This document shows positions 18,379 through 27,008 of a stretch of DNA of 64,000 bases, piece by piece; position 1 is the stretch's first letter; the number at the start of each line of letters is the position of its first letter. The position numbers were made by a program, and so were the translations under genes. The stretch is from Bradyrhizobium centrolobii (GTDB lineage: Bacteria; Pseudomonadota; Alphaproteobacteria; Rhizobiales; Xanthobacteraceae). Under the pieces are notes generated by a model, which was not told the origin of the DNA, did no database searches, and worked only from the letters and a program-made list of their open reading frames with translations. The stretch spans positions 214,659-278,658 of the forward strand of contig NZ_LUUB01000051.1 in assembly GCF_001641635.1 (NCBI RefSeq), read 5' to 3'.

Positions 18379-19419
18379 TCACATCGGCTCGATCCCGATC
18401 TTCCTGATGATCCCAGCCCATTTCGAAGTTTCCGAGGTCATGAAATCCCTGAGGCCTTGCGGATCGAGCACCAGCGGCTCGGCGCCCTGTTCGACGAAGA
18501 GAGCGCTCACCTTCGGATCGTTCACCGCTTCAGACATTGCGGCATAGATCTTGTCGATCAACGCCCTGCCGGTGTTGGTGGGCGCGAGCAGGGCGAGCCA
18601 GGCGGCGCTCTCATAGTTCTGCAGGCCGGCCTCGGCTGCCGTCGGTACGTCCGGCAGCGCAGTCATGCGCTTGTCGCTGGCAACCGCAAGCGCGCGGGCA
18701 TCGCCGTTCCTGATCAGGCCGATGACGTTCGGCAGAAGCTGGAATCCGAGCGGCACCTGGCCGGAGATGAAGTCCGGCGTGTAGTTGGAGATGTTGCGGT
18801 AGGGCACATGCGTGAGCTCGGTGCCGGTGAGCTGCTCGAAATAGGCACCGGCTAGATGCTGCGAGGAGCCGACGCCGACGGTGCCGTAGTTCAGCTCCCT
18901 CGGATGCGCCTTGGCATAGTCGATCAGCTCGCGCAGCGATTTCGGCGGAAGTTTCGAGTTGACGACGACGACGTTCGGCATGGTCGCGAACAGGCCGATC
19001 GGCGCCAGATCCTTTAGTGGGTCGTAGCCGAGTTCCCTGAACAGCGATTTGTTGGCAGCGAGCGGCCCGGAGGTGCTCATCAGGAGCGTATAGCCGTCGG
19101 CTGCGGCATGCGCGGCCGCCGCGGTCCCGATATTGCCGCCGGCGCCGGGGCGGTTGTCGACCACAAAAGTCTGCCCGAACGATGTCGCCATCCGGTTGAG
19201 CAGGATGCGCGTGATCACGTCGCTGGCGCTGCCCCCGGCAAAGGGTACGTAGACCTGGACCGGTCGGCTGGGATAATCGGATTGCGCGCCGGCGGGGCGA
19301 ATTCCGGTCGCGGCAAGGGCCGCCGCCGCGCACAGCGACAGGACCGATCTGCGGTCGGGACGGCATTCGTCCCCGTGCCGCTCTGTGCCTTGAATCGTGC
19401 TGCGACCGTACCTTGCCAT
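18379..19419 (-). CDS. Tripartite tricarboxylate transporter (Bug/TctC) periplasmic binding protein
   Basis: A 346-residue protein. A long n-region precedes an arginine pair (DRRSVLSLCAAAALAATGIRPAGA), likely a Tat or Sec signal to residue ~45. The mature part is a Bug-family ligand-binding protein: YPSRPVQVYVPFAGGSASDVITR, VDNRPGAGGNIGTAAAAHA and the LPDVPTAAEAG hinge. These bind carboxylates for TctAB-type transporters. No TctA or TctB gene is adjacent, so it is an orphan, as most Bug proteins are. Being co-oriented with the LysR gene and next to furan catabolism, it could bind a furoate-like acid; that is inference only. Confidence 0.85.
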   Translation of the reverse strand: MARYGRSTIQGTERHGDECRPDRRSVLSLCAAAALAATGIRPAGAQSDYPSRPVQVYVPFAGGSASDVITRILLNRMATSFGQTFVVDNRPGAGGNIGTAAAAHAAADGYTLLMSTSGPLAANKSLFRELGYDPLKDLAPIGLFATMPNVVVVNSKLPPKSLRELIDYAKAHPRELNYGTVGVGSSQHLAGAYFEQLTGTELTHVPYRNISNYTPDFISGQVPLGFQLLPNVIGLIRNGDARALAVASDKRMTALPDVPTAAEAGLQNYESAAWLALLAPTNTGRALIDKIYAAMSEAVNDPKVSALFVEQGAEPLVLDPQGLRDFMTSETSKWAGIIRKIGIEPM

Positions 19420-19677
19420 CTCGGACTGAATCTCCCGACTGCGTTATTGTTTTGATGCTCGCGGAATTCGCCGGGGATCGTCGGGCTCGAGACCGCGCGC
19501 GCCATGGCGTCGATCCCAAAAAGCTCTTGTCCCACCGCGATTTTCTGCGCTTGCGCTGGAACGTAGTGAGGCGGCCAACCGCACCGTCATGCCGGCCGGT
19601 CTCAAAACTTACCAACCCGTCTCATTTTGCGCTGAGGCGCGACATTCTGTCCGGGCGGCTAGCCGGCGAACCGAACC

Positions 19678-20658
19678 CTAGTCGTTCGCGCCCCGCCGAG
19701 ACTGCCGGCGCCGCTTGCGCGTGGTCGCGCCGCGAGAGGCCGGCTCCACGAACGCTCTGGCCGCATCCGCAGCCTCTGCAAGATCGTGACTGATGACATC
19801 GAGCACGGCCTTGGCCGCGACCGACACCGTTCGCCGGGGATGATGCACCCAGGCGATCGAGCGCACGATCCTTTGCTCGTCGAAGCGATGGGCCCTGATC
19901 GCCCCGTTCGCAAGCGATTGCCGTAACGCGATGGTCGGCAACACCGTTGCGAAATCGGTGGTCGCGATCACGTCGCACAGAGCGGGCAGGGTATCGAGCT
20001 CGAGCCGCGGCCTTAAGTCGATGCCGATAGCGGCGGCGTGCTCGTCCAAAATCAGCCGCAGGCCGTGCCGCTTCGAGGGCAGCACGAGATCGAATTTCGC
20101 GATGTGGTCGAAACGCAATTTCGCCGGCGGCCTGATCGGGTTCGTCTTCCGGCAGGCAAAGACCATCTCCTCGTCCATCACGTGATGCGCGGCGAGCGGG
20201 GTGCGCCGGCGCGGCACGTTGATCAGCGCGAAATCGAGCTGGCCGGTGTTGACCCAATCGACCAGCGTTTCGGTGTAGCCCTCGCAGGCCGACAGGGTGA
20301 TCTCGGGATAGCGGCTGGCGACGGTTGCCGACGAACTCGCCATCGTGCTCTGCGCCACCGAGGTGATCAGGCCGACCGAGACGCGGCCGGAGATACGCCC
20401 GCCGAGCTGCGCCATCTCCTGACGCGCATACTCCGCATCGCGGACGATGGGCGCGGTCAGCCGCAGCAGCGTCTCGCCGGCGCTGGTCAGCGTCATGCCC
20501 TGGACGCTGCGGTCGAACAGCTTCTGGCCGAGCTCCGCCTCGAGCTTGGCGATCTGCATGCTCAGCGCCGGCTGCACGATGTTGAGCTGGCGGGCGGCGC
20601 GGGTGACGTTCTTCTCCTCGGCGAGGCACAGGAAATACTGCATCTGCCTGATTTCCAT
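19678..20658 (-). CDS. LysR-type transcriptional regulator (likely controls furan catabolism)
   Basis: A 326-residue LTTR. The N-terminal winged helix-turn-helix, residues ~1-60, contains MEIRQMQYFLCLAEEKNVTRAARQL and QPALSMQIAKLEAELGQKLFDR. The effector domain of about 200 residues follows (VSVGLITSVAQS start), and the tail is unusually basic (TRKRRRQSRRG). It is transcribed divergently from ubiX/hmfG, across a 166-bp gap containing a perfect 24-bp inverted repeat. By the usual LysR arrangement it probably activates the hmfG-hmfF operon. The furan clusters described in Cupriavidus carry regulators too, but I cannot assign which one this corresponds to. Confidence 0.9.
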   Translation of the reverse strand: MEIRQMQYFLCLAEEKNVTRAARQLNIVQPALSMQIAKLEAELGQKLFDRSVQGMTLTSAGETLLRLTAPIVRDAEYARQEMAQLGGRISGRVSVGLITSVAQSTMASSSATVASRYPEITLSACEGYTETLVDWVNTGQLDFALINVPRRRTPLAAHHVMDEEMVFACRKTNPIRPPAKLRFDHIAKFDLVLPSKRHGLRLILDEHAAAIGIDLRPRLELDTLPALCDVIATTDFATVLPTIALRQSLANGAIRAHRFDEQRIVRSIAWVHHPRRTVSVAAKAVLDVISHDLAEAADAARAFVEPASRGATTRKRRRQSRRGAND

Positions 20659-20700
20659 GGGGGTCTCCTGCCGTTCGTTCTCGCCAACTCATCATTCCAG

Positions 20701-20724
20701 ATGATTGATCTCATAATCAATCAT
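20701..20724. promoter_or_regulatory. Perfect inverted repeat in the LysR/hmfG divergent promoter (putative LysR operator)
   Basis: ATGATTGAT (20701-20709), a 6-bp AT-rich spacer and ATCAATCAT (20716-20724) form a perfect dyad in otherwise GC-rich DNA. It lies 42 bp upstream of the LysR start and 100 bp upstream of hmfG. The inner TGAT-n6-ATCA fits the T-n11-A style of LysR boxes. Confidence 0.6.
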
Positions 20725-20824
20725 TATTTGTTTTGATGGTGCGAGCCGTCCTAGTCTGGCTGCCGAATTGCGCAGGCCCGGCTCATGACGCTGTGCCGCG
20801 GACCCACGGGAGCGGAACGACGAC

Positions 20825-21445
20825 ATGCAGGACGCGGGCCCCAAGCGGCTGATCATCGGCATCTCCGGCGCCTCGGGCGTCGCCTATGGGGTGCGGCTCC
20901 TGCAGCTGCTCCGCAATGCCGGCGTCGAGACGCATCTCGTAATGTCGAAGACCGCCGAGCGGACCTTTGCCTATGAGACGGATCTGAAGATCGCGGAGGT
21001 GAGGGAGCTTGCCCACGCCAGTCACGCGATCGACGACATGGCCGCGCCGATCTCGAGCGGCTCGTTCCGCACCGCCGGAATGATCGTAGCGCCTTGCTCG
21101 ATGCGCTCGATGTCGGAGATCGCTTCGGGCGTGACCACGACGCTGCTCACCCGCGCCGCCGATGTCGTGCTCAAGGAGCGCCGGCGCCTCGTGCTGATGG
21201 TACGAGAGACGCCGCTGCACACCGGCCATCTGCGCACCATGACAGCATTGTCCGAGATGGGCGCGATCATCGCGCCGCCCGTGCCCGCCTTCTATGCCAA
21301 GGCCGAGAGCCTGGAGGACATGGTCGAGCACACCGTCGGCCGCGTGCTCGACCTCTTCGACATCGATGTCGGCATCGTGCGCCGCTGGGGCGAGGACGAG
21401 GCGCTGAAGCGCCGCTCGCCGGGGCTGCGCAAGGTTGTCACCTGA
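20825..21445 (+). CDS. hmfG: UbiX-family flavin prenyltransferase (HmfG-like)
   Basis: A 206-residue UbiX homologue that makes prenylated FMN, the cofactor of UbiD decarboxylases. The FMN-binding loop LIIGISGASGVAYGVRLL lies near residues 8-25; the conserved VAPCSMRSMSEIASGVTTTLLTRAADVVLKERRRLVLMVRETPLH block is present in full, and PPVPAFYAKAESLEDMVEHTVGRVLD closes the fold. It immediately precedes the UbiD gene. In the Cupriavidus HMF pathway hmfF/hmfG form the 2,5-furandicarboxylate decarboxylase system; the symbol rests on gene-cluster content. It could otherwise be called ubiX or pad1. Confidence 0.88.
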   Translation: MQDAGPKRLIIGISGASGVAYGVRLLQLLRNAGVETHLVMSKTAERTFAYETDLKIAEVRELAHASHAIDDMAAPISSGSFRTAGMIVAPCSMRSMSEIASGVTTTLLTRAADVVLKERRRLVLMVRETPLHTGHLRTMTALSEMGAIIAPPVPAFYAKAESLEDMVEHTVGRVLDLFDIDVGIVRRWGEDEALKRRSPGLRKVVT

Positions 21446-21473
21446 CTTAAAGACCTTAGGAAAGACCCGTCAC

Positions 21474-22895
21474 ATGCGAATGGAAAATCTCGCCACGAGA
21501 GGCGCGAACGCGCCGTCTGACCTGCGCGCCTGGCTGGCTCACCTCGCCGAACGCGGTAGGCTCGCCGTCGCCCGCGACGGCATCGCGCTTACCGATGAAC
21601 TGGCCGCGGTGGCGAAGCGCCTCGAGCGCGACCGCGCCGTGCTGTTCCCGCATCCGGACGGGCACGAGATCCCCGTAGTCGCCAATCTCTTTGCCGGCCG
21701 CGACTGGGTCGCCAATTCCATCGGGGTGAGCGAGGATCAATTGCTGCCGCGCTTTCTTGCTGCTGCTAGCAATCCGTTGCCGACCCACGAGGTGACGAGT
21801 GGGCCGGTGCAGGAGGTCGTCCACGACGACGTCGATCTGCTCCGCCAGCTCCCGATCCCCAAGCACAATGAGCGCGATAGCGGTCCCTACATCACGGCCG
21901 GCCTGCTGATCGCCCGCAACCCGAAGACCGGCGTCCAGAACGTGTCCATCCACCGCTGCCAGATCAGCGGCAAGAACCGCATCGGTGTCCTGCTGCTGCC
22001 GCGGCACACCTTCTCCTACTATCGCCTCGCCGAAGAGAAGGGGCAGGCGCTGGAGATCGCGATCGTCATCGGCGCGCATCCGGCGCTGCTCCTGGCCTCG
22101 CAGGCGATCGCTGCGCTGGACGAGGACGAAATGGCGATTGCCGGTGCGCTGCTGGGGCAGCCGGTGGATGTCGTGAAATGCCGGACCAATTCGGTCCGCG
22201 TTCCCGCCCACGCGGAAATCGTGATCGAGGGGAGAATCCTGCCCAAGGTGCGTGAGCCGGAGGGGCCGTTCGGCGAATTCCCCCAATATTACGGCCCGCG
22301 CTCCAACCGCGAGGTGATCGAGGTCGATGCGATCACGCATCGGGCGCAGCCGATCTTCCACACCATCGTCGGCGGCGGCTATGAGCACCTCATCCTCGGC
22401 GGTGTACCGCGCGAGGCGACGCTGCTGCAGCATTTGCGGCGCAGCTTTCCCAATGTGCTCGATGTCCGCCTCACGCGCGGCGGCACCTGCCGCTATCATC
22501 TCGCGATCAAGCTGGACAAGACCAACGACGGCGAGCCCAAGAACGTCATGATGTGCGCCTTCGGCGCGCATTACGACATCAAGCAGGTGGTCGTGGTCGA
22601 CAAGGACGTCGACATCTCCTCGTCCGAGGAGATCGAATGGGCGGTGGCGACCCGCTTCCAGGCCGACCGCGATCTCATGGTTGTATCAGGTGCGCTCGGG
22701 TCAAAGCTCGATCCGACCTCCAACAATGGAATCAGTGCCAAGATGGGCCTGGATGCGACCGCGCCCGTTGATGCGCCCGAGCTCGCGTTCAAGCGCATTT
22801 GCGTGAAGGATGAGGACCAGGTCGATCTGGCCGTGGCCTTGCAGGCCGATCAGGCCGCCGCGGTCGCACGCCTCCTCGCGGAGGCACGTTCATGA
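21474..22895 (+). CDS. hmfF: UbiD-family decarboxylase, probable 2,5-furandicarboxylate decarboxylase (HmfF-like)
   Basis: A 473-residue prFMN-dependent decarboxylase. Features include NVSIHRCQISGKNRIGVLLL near residue 155, the catalytic E-R-E set (RTNSVRVPAHAEIVIEG, then PEGPFGEFPQYYG around residue 262), and a C-terminal AKMGLDATAP. The start ATG at 21474 follows an AGGAAAG ribosome site; an in-frame TTG at 21435 would overlap ubiX and lacks a good site. FDCA is suggested because furoyl-CoA oxidation genes follow. Other aromatic carboxylates (protocatechuate, 4-hydroxybenzoate) remain possible on family grounds alone. Confidence 0.85.
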   Translation: MRMENLATRGANAPSDLRAWLAHLAERGRLAVARDGIALTDELAAVAKRLERDRAVLFPHPDGHEIPVVANLFAGRDWVANSIGVSEDQLLPRFLAAASNPLPTHEVTSGPVQEVVHDDVDLLRQLPIPKHNERDSGPYITAGLLIARNPKTGVQNVSIHRCQISGKNRIGVLLLPRHTFSYYRLAEEKGQALEIAIVIGAHPALLLASQAIAALDEDEMAIAGALLGQPVDVVKCRTNSVRVPAHAEIVIEGRILPKVREPEGPFGEFPQYYGPRSNREVIEVDAITHRAQPIFHTIVGGGYEHLILGGVPREATLLQHLRRSFPNVLDVRLTRGGTCRYHLAIKLDKTNDGEPKNVMMCAFGAHYDIKQVVVVDKDVDISSSEEIEWAVATRFQADRDLMVVSGALGSKLDPTSNNGISAKMGLDATAPVDAPELAFKRICVKDEDQVDLAVALQADQAAAVARLLAEARS

Positions 22896-22936
22896 GCCGG
22901 TTACCGCACGACAGCAACTTGCGTCCCTTTGCGGCG

Positions 22937-22966
22937 TTGGCATCTTCGGCCGACCCTGCTTATAGT
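22937..22966 (+). promoter_or_regulatory. Sigma-70-like promoter before the AraC-family gene
   Basis: TTGGCA at 22937-22942 and TATAGT at 22961-22966 with an 18-bp spacer, ending 53 bp before the start codon. TATAGT stands out in this GC-rich sequence. It suggests the regulator is transcribed apart from hmfF. Confidence 0.45.
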
Positions 22967-23019
22967 GCCGCGCCAACGAGCCAACCAATTCGCAAGGCAA
23001 GATCCGACGGGAGGAACTG

Positions 23020-23859
23020 ATGTCGACGGCCCTGCGCATCGCTCATGGTGCTTTCGGCAGGGTTGCTCTGCTCGACATGGACCGTTCGCTGGTGCGTCAT
23101 GCCCATCATCACTGCCATGTGCTGCTCAAGGTCGAAGGCGCCGACACGCAGTTTATGGTGGGCGACCGGGTCACGCCGCTCACGGACACGGCCGCCGTGC
23201 TCGTCGATGGCTGGAAGCCGCATGCCTATGTGCATGACGTCAACCGGCCGCGCACCCTCATCCTGGCGCTCTATATCGAGCCCGAATGGCTGAAGGAGTT
23301 TCGCCCAGGATGGGCCGCAAGCGGTGCGCCCGGTTTCTTCGAGCAGCCGTCGGGCGAGGTGTCGCCGCGCATCCGTCAGCTCACAATGCGGCTCGCCGCC
23401 GAGATGATGGCGCATCCGGACGCCGTGCGGTCCCATGAGGAAACGCTGTCCGACCTGATGATCGCGGTGATCGAGCGGTTCACGCCCTGGCGCAGCTTCC
23501 CGAGCTCGATCCGCGGCATGAGCGCGGTGAGCTGCGACTGGCGCATCCGTCGCGCAGTGGATGCGATGCGCACGCGGGATTCCTACGCGAACGTCGATCA
23601 GTTCGTGCGCGGCGCCGGCCTGTCGCGCGCGCAGTTCTTTCGCCTGTTCGAGACCTCGCTCGGCGTCTCGCCAAAGCTCTATCTCAACGTCGTACGGATG
23701 GAACGTGCGCTCGACGCCGTAATGCGCGAAGAGACTCCACTCGGCGAGCTCAGCGAGCGTTTTGGTTTTCCGGAGCCGGCGCATTTCACGCGCTTTTTCC
23801 GCGACCATGCCGGCGTCAGCCCGCGCGAGTTTCGCAACGTTTCGCGTCTTGCGGGCTGA
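23020..23859 (+). CDS. AraC/XylS-family transcriptional regulator
   Basis: A 279-residue regulator. The N-terminal half is an AraC-type cupin ligand-binding domain (MDRSLVRHAHHHCHVLLKV with clustered histidines; WKPHAYVHD). The C-terminal ~100 residues hold two helix-turn-helix units: NVDQFVRGAGLSRAQFFRLFETSLGVSPKLYLN and LGELSERFGFPEPAHFTRFFRDHAGVSPREFR. A GGGAGGAA ribosome site precedes the ATG. It sits between hmfF and the hmfABCDE block in the same orientation and is the best candidate to control furoyl-CoA metabolism. No binding site could be assigned. Confidence 0.88.
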   Translation: MSTALRIAHGAFGRVALLDMDRSLVRHAHHHCHVLLKVEGADTQFMVGDRVTPLTDTAAVLVDGWKPHAYVHDVNRPRTLILALYIEPEWLKEFRPGWAASGAPGFFEQPSGEVSPRIRQLTMRLAAEMMAHPDAVRSHEETLSDLMIAVIERFTPWRSFPSSIRGMSAVSCDWRIRRAVDAMRTRDSYANVDQFVRGAGLSRAQFFRLFETSLGVSPKLYLNVVRMERALDAVMREETPLGELSERFGFPEPAHFTRFFRDHAGVSPREFRNVSRLAG

Positions 23860-23990
23860 TATTGCGTCGCACCCGTCTTCGAATGAGACGATTTGGTAAG
23901 TCGTGAGAGCGGGCGGTATGGCCCCCGCACCCCCTGTCCTGACAACTGTCACCCTCGCGTCAAAGAACGCGTCGGGAGGTATGCCGGGAC

Positions 23991-26900
23991 ATGGTGCAGG
24001 CTGCGGTCAAATCCGCAAACTCAGTCGATCAGGGCAGGAGCGGCGACAAGCCGTGGGTCGGGCGTTCGATTGAGCGCGTCGAGGACGCCGCGCTGCTCAG
24101 CGGCCGAGGCCGTTTCATCGACGATCTCGGCGTCCAGCCGGGTACGCTGCACGCGGCGATCCTGCGTTCGCCGCACGCCCATGCGGATATCCTCTCGATC
24201 GACATTGAAGCCGCCAAGCGCTTACCGGGCGTTGCGGCCGTTCTGACCGGCGAGCACGTCAAGGCGGTCACATCGAGCCTCGTCGTCGGCGTGAAGGCGC
24301 CGGTCGAGTGCTGGCCGATTGCGATCGATCGCGTGCGCTATGTCGGCGAGCCCGTGGCGGTGATCGTCGCGACCGACCGCGCCCGCGCCGAGGACGCCGC
24401 CGAGCTGATCACCGTCGAGTATCGCCCGCGCGGCGCGGTCGTTGATCCGCTCGCCGCGCTCGCGCCGGATGCGCCGGTGCTGCACGACGGCTTTCCCGGC
24501 AATCTCGCCAGCGATCGCGCCTTCCGCTACGGCGATCCCGAGCAGGCCTTTGCGGATGCACCGCATCGATTCTCGATTGATATCAAATATCCGCGCAACT
24601 CCTGCACGCCGATCGAGACCTATGGCGTCGTTGCCTCCCACGATGCGGCCGAGGATGCCTTCGAGGTCCTCGCCAACTTCCAGGGACCGTTCAGCATCCA
24701 CACGGTGATCGCGCGCGCGCTGAAGGTGCCGGGCAACCGGCTGCGGCTGCGCACGCCGCCGGACTCCGGCGGCAGCTTTGGCGTCAAGCAGGGCGTGTTT
24801 CCCTACATCGTGCTGATCGCGGCGGCCGCGCGCGTCGCGGGCCGGCCGGTCAAGTGGATCGAGGACCGGCTCGAACATCTCACCGCATCGGTGTCGGCGA
24901 CCAACCGCGCGACGACGTTGTCGGCGGCGGTTGCGGCCGACGGCAAGATCCTTGCGCTCGACTGGGACCAGGTCGAGGACTGCGGCGCGCATCTGCGCGC
25001 GCCCGAACCGGCAACGCTCTACCGCATGCACGGCAATCTGACCGGCGCTTACGACATCCGCCATGTCAAGGTCCGCAACCGCGTCGTCGTCACCAACAAG
25101 ACGCCAACCGGTCTCAACCGCGGCTTTGGCGGACCGCAGGTCTATTTCGCGCTGGAGCGGCTGGTGCAGCGCATCGCGATCGGTCTCGGTCTCGACCCGC
25201 TCGATGTCATCAGGCGCAACCTGATCGACGCGGGCGCCTTTCCCTATCGCACCGCGACCGGTGCTTTGCTCGATTCCGGCAACTATCAGGAAGCCGTCTC
25301 GCGCGCGGTCGAGCAGGGCAAGCTCGCCGAGCTCAAGGCGAAGCGCGACGAGGCGCGTGCGCAGGGGCGCCTCTACGGCATCGGTTTTACTGCAGTGGTC
25401 GAGCCCAGCGTCTCCAACATGGGCTACATCACGACGGTGCTGACGGCGGCGGAGCGCCGCAAGGCGGGGCCGAAGAACGGCGCGCAGGCCACTGCGACCG
25501 TCGGCCTCGATCCGGTCGGCAGCGTCACCGTTCACGTCGCCTCCGTGCCGCAGGGGCAGGGCCATCGCACCGTGCTGTCGCAGGTCGTCGCCGACGTGTT
25601 CGGCCTCGAGCCGAAGGACGTCCGCGTCAACACCGAGATCGACACAGCGAAGGATGCCTGGTCGATCGCGTCAGGCAATTACGCCAGCCGCTTTGCCGCG
25701 GCCGTTGCCGGTACTGCAAAACTCGCGGCCGAGCGCGTTGCCGGCAGGCTTGCCCGCATCGCTGCCGGCCAGTTGAACGTCGAGGCGGCGGACATCGTGT
25801 TCACGCGCGGCTTCGTCGCCTCCCGGCACAATGCGGAGAACCGGATCGCATTCTCGCGCGTCGCAGCACTCAGCCACTGGTCGCCCGGCTCGTTGCCTGA
25901 CGATGCCGGCCAGACCATTCGCGAGACCGTGTTTTGGACGCCGCCGGAGCTGACGCCGCCCGACGACGAGGACCGCATCAACTCCTCGCTCTGCCACGGC
26001 TTCATCTTCGATTTCTGCGGCGTCGAGATCGACCGCACCACGCTGGAGACGCGGATCGATCGCTACGTCACCATGCATGACTGCGGCACCATCCTGCATC
26101 CCGGCATGGTCAACGGCCAGATCCGCGGCGGCTTTGCCCAGGCGCTCGGTGCTGCTCTCTATGAAGAGTATGCGTATGCCGACGACGGCAGTTTTCTCAC
26201 GGGAACGCTCGCCGACTATCTGCTGCCGACCACCGCCGAGGTGCCGGAGCCGCAGATCATTCACATGGAGACGCCGTCGCCCTTTACGCCGCTCGGCGCA
26301 AAGGGCGTCGGCGAGGGCAATTGCATGTCGACGCCGGTCTGCATCGCGAACGCAGTTGCGGACGCGCTCGGCGTCGCCGACGTCACGCTGCCGCTGGTGC
26401 CGGCGCGGCTCGCCGAGCTCGTGCGCGGCGTCGAGCCGCCGCCGCCCGCGGGACGCTCGACAGCCACGCGGGCGCGCGAGGGTGACCGGCGGCTTCACGG
26501 CGAGGGGCAGGCCTCGGTGAACGGCGCGCCGGAACAGGTCTGGGCGATGCTGCTCGATCCCGCGACGCTGCATTCCGTCATTCCCGGTTGCCAGCGCGTC
26601 GACAGGCTCTCCGAGACGCATTTCCGGGCCGACGTGACGCTCGGCATCGGTCCCGTCACCGGGCGCTATCGCGCCGACGTCGAGCTGTTCGATCTCGATC
26701 CGCCGCGCGCGGTCACCTTGCGCGGACGCGCCGACGGCGCGCTCGGTTTTGGTAGCGCGGAGGGACGGATCACGCTGGAAGGCGACGGCAAGGGCGGCAC
26801 GAGGCTGACCTACAGCTATGACGCCGCCATCGGCGGCAAGGTCGTGAGCATCGGTGGGCGTCTCTTAGACGGCGCCACGCGGGTGATTATCGGCCAGTTC

Positions 26901-27008
26901 TTCACGGCGCTCGCCCGCAAGGCCGGTGGCGGTGGCGCAGCGGGCGGCGGCTTCTCGCTGTTCGCGCTGCTTGCAAAGCTCACCAGCCTCTTGGGAGGGC
27001 GCCGATGA
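23991..27008 (+). CDS. hmfA: Molybdenum hydroxylase large subunit fused to CoxG domain (HmfA, furoyl-CoA dehydrogenase)
   Basis: A 1005-residue protein. Residues ~20-825 are the xanthine dehydrogenase/CoxL molybdopterin subunit: VGRSIERVEDAALLSGRGRFIDD, TPPDSGGSFGVKQG, NRGFGGPQVYFALE, and the catalytic glutamate in LGAKGVGEGNCMSTP near residue 770. Residues ~835-985 are an SRPBCC/CoxG-like domain (GQASVNGAPEQVWAMLLDP, HSVIPGCQRVDRL), followed by a Gly/Ala-rich linker and a hydrophobic tail. CoxG is normally a separate membrane-recruiting protein. The role is oxidation of 2-furoyl-CoA to 5-hydroxy-2-furoyl-CoA, inferred from cluster content. The ATG follows GGGAGG; the 3' end overlaps hmfB by 4 nt. 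Confidence 0.85.
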   Translation: MVQAAVKSANSVDQGRSGDKPWVGRSIERVEDAALLSGRGRFIDDLGVQPGTLHAAILRSPHAHADILSIDIEAAKRLPGVAAVLTGEHVKAVTSSLVVGVKAPVECWPIAIDRVRYVGEPVAVIVATDRARAEDAAELITVEYRPRGAVVDPLAALAPDAPVLHDGFPGNLASDRAFRYGDPEQAFADAPHRFSIDIKYPRNSCTPIETYGVVASHDAAEDAFEVLANFQGPFSIHTVIARALKVPGNRLRLRTPPDSGGSFGVKQGVFPYIVLIAAAARVAGRPVKWIEDRLEHLTASVSATNRATTLSAAVAADGKILALDWDQVEDCGAHLRAPEPATLYRMHGNLTGAYDIRHVKVRNRVVVTNKTPTGLNRGFGGPQVYFALERLVQRIAIGLGLDPLDVIRRNLIDAGAFPYRTATGALLDSGNYQEAVSRAVEQGKLAELKAKRDEARAQGRLYGIGFTAVVEPSVSNMGYITTVLTAAERRKAGPKNGAQATATVGLDPVGSVTVHVASVPQGQGHRTVLSQVVADVFGLEPKDVRVNTEIDTAKDAWSIASGNYASRFAAAVAGTAKLAAERVAGRLARIAAGQLNVEAADIVFTRGFVASRHNAENRIAFSRVAALSHWSPGSLPDDAGQTIRETVFWTPPELTPPDDEDRINSSLCHGFIFDFCGVEIDRTTLETRIDRYVTMHDCGTILHPGMVNGQIRGGFAQALGAALYEEYAYADDGSFLTGTLADYLLPTTAEVPEPQIIHMETPSPFTPLGAKGVGEGNCMSTPVCIANAVADALGVADVTLPLVPARLAELVRGVEPPPPAGRSTATRAREGDRRLHGEGQASVNGAPEQVWAMLLDPATLHSVIPGCQRVDRLSETHFRADVTLGIGPVTGRYRADVELFDLDPPRAVTLRGRADGALGFGSAEGRITLEGDGKGGTRLTYSYDAAIGGKVVSIGGRLLDGATRVIIGQFFTALARKAGGGGAAGGGFSLFALLAKLTSLLGGRR

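Noticed and set aside
24222..25565. Minus-strand frame of 447 codons inside hmfA
   Set aside because: Shadow of the molybdenum hydroxylase gene; no motifs, no promoter or ribosome site.
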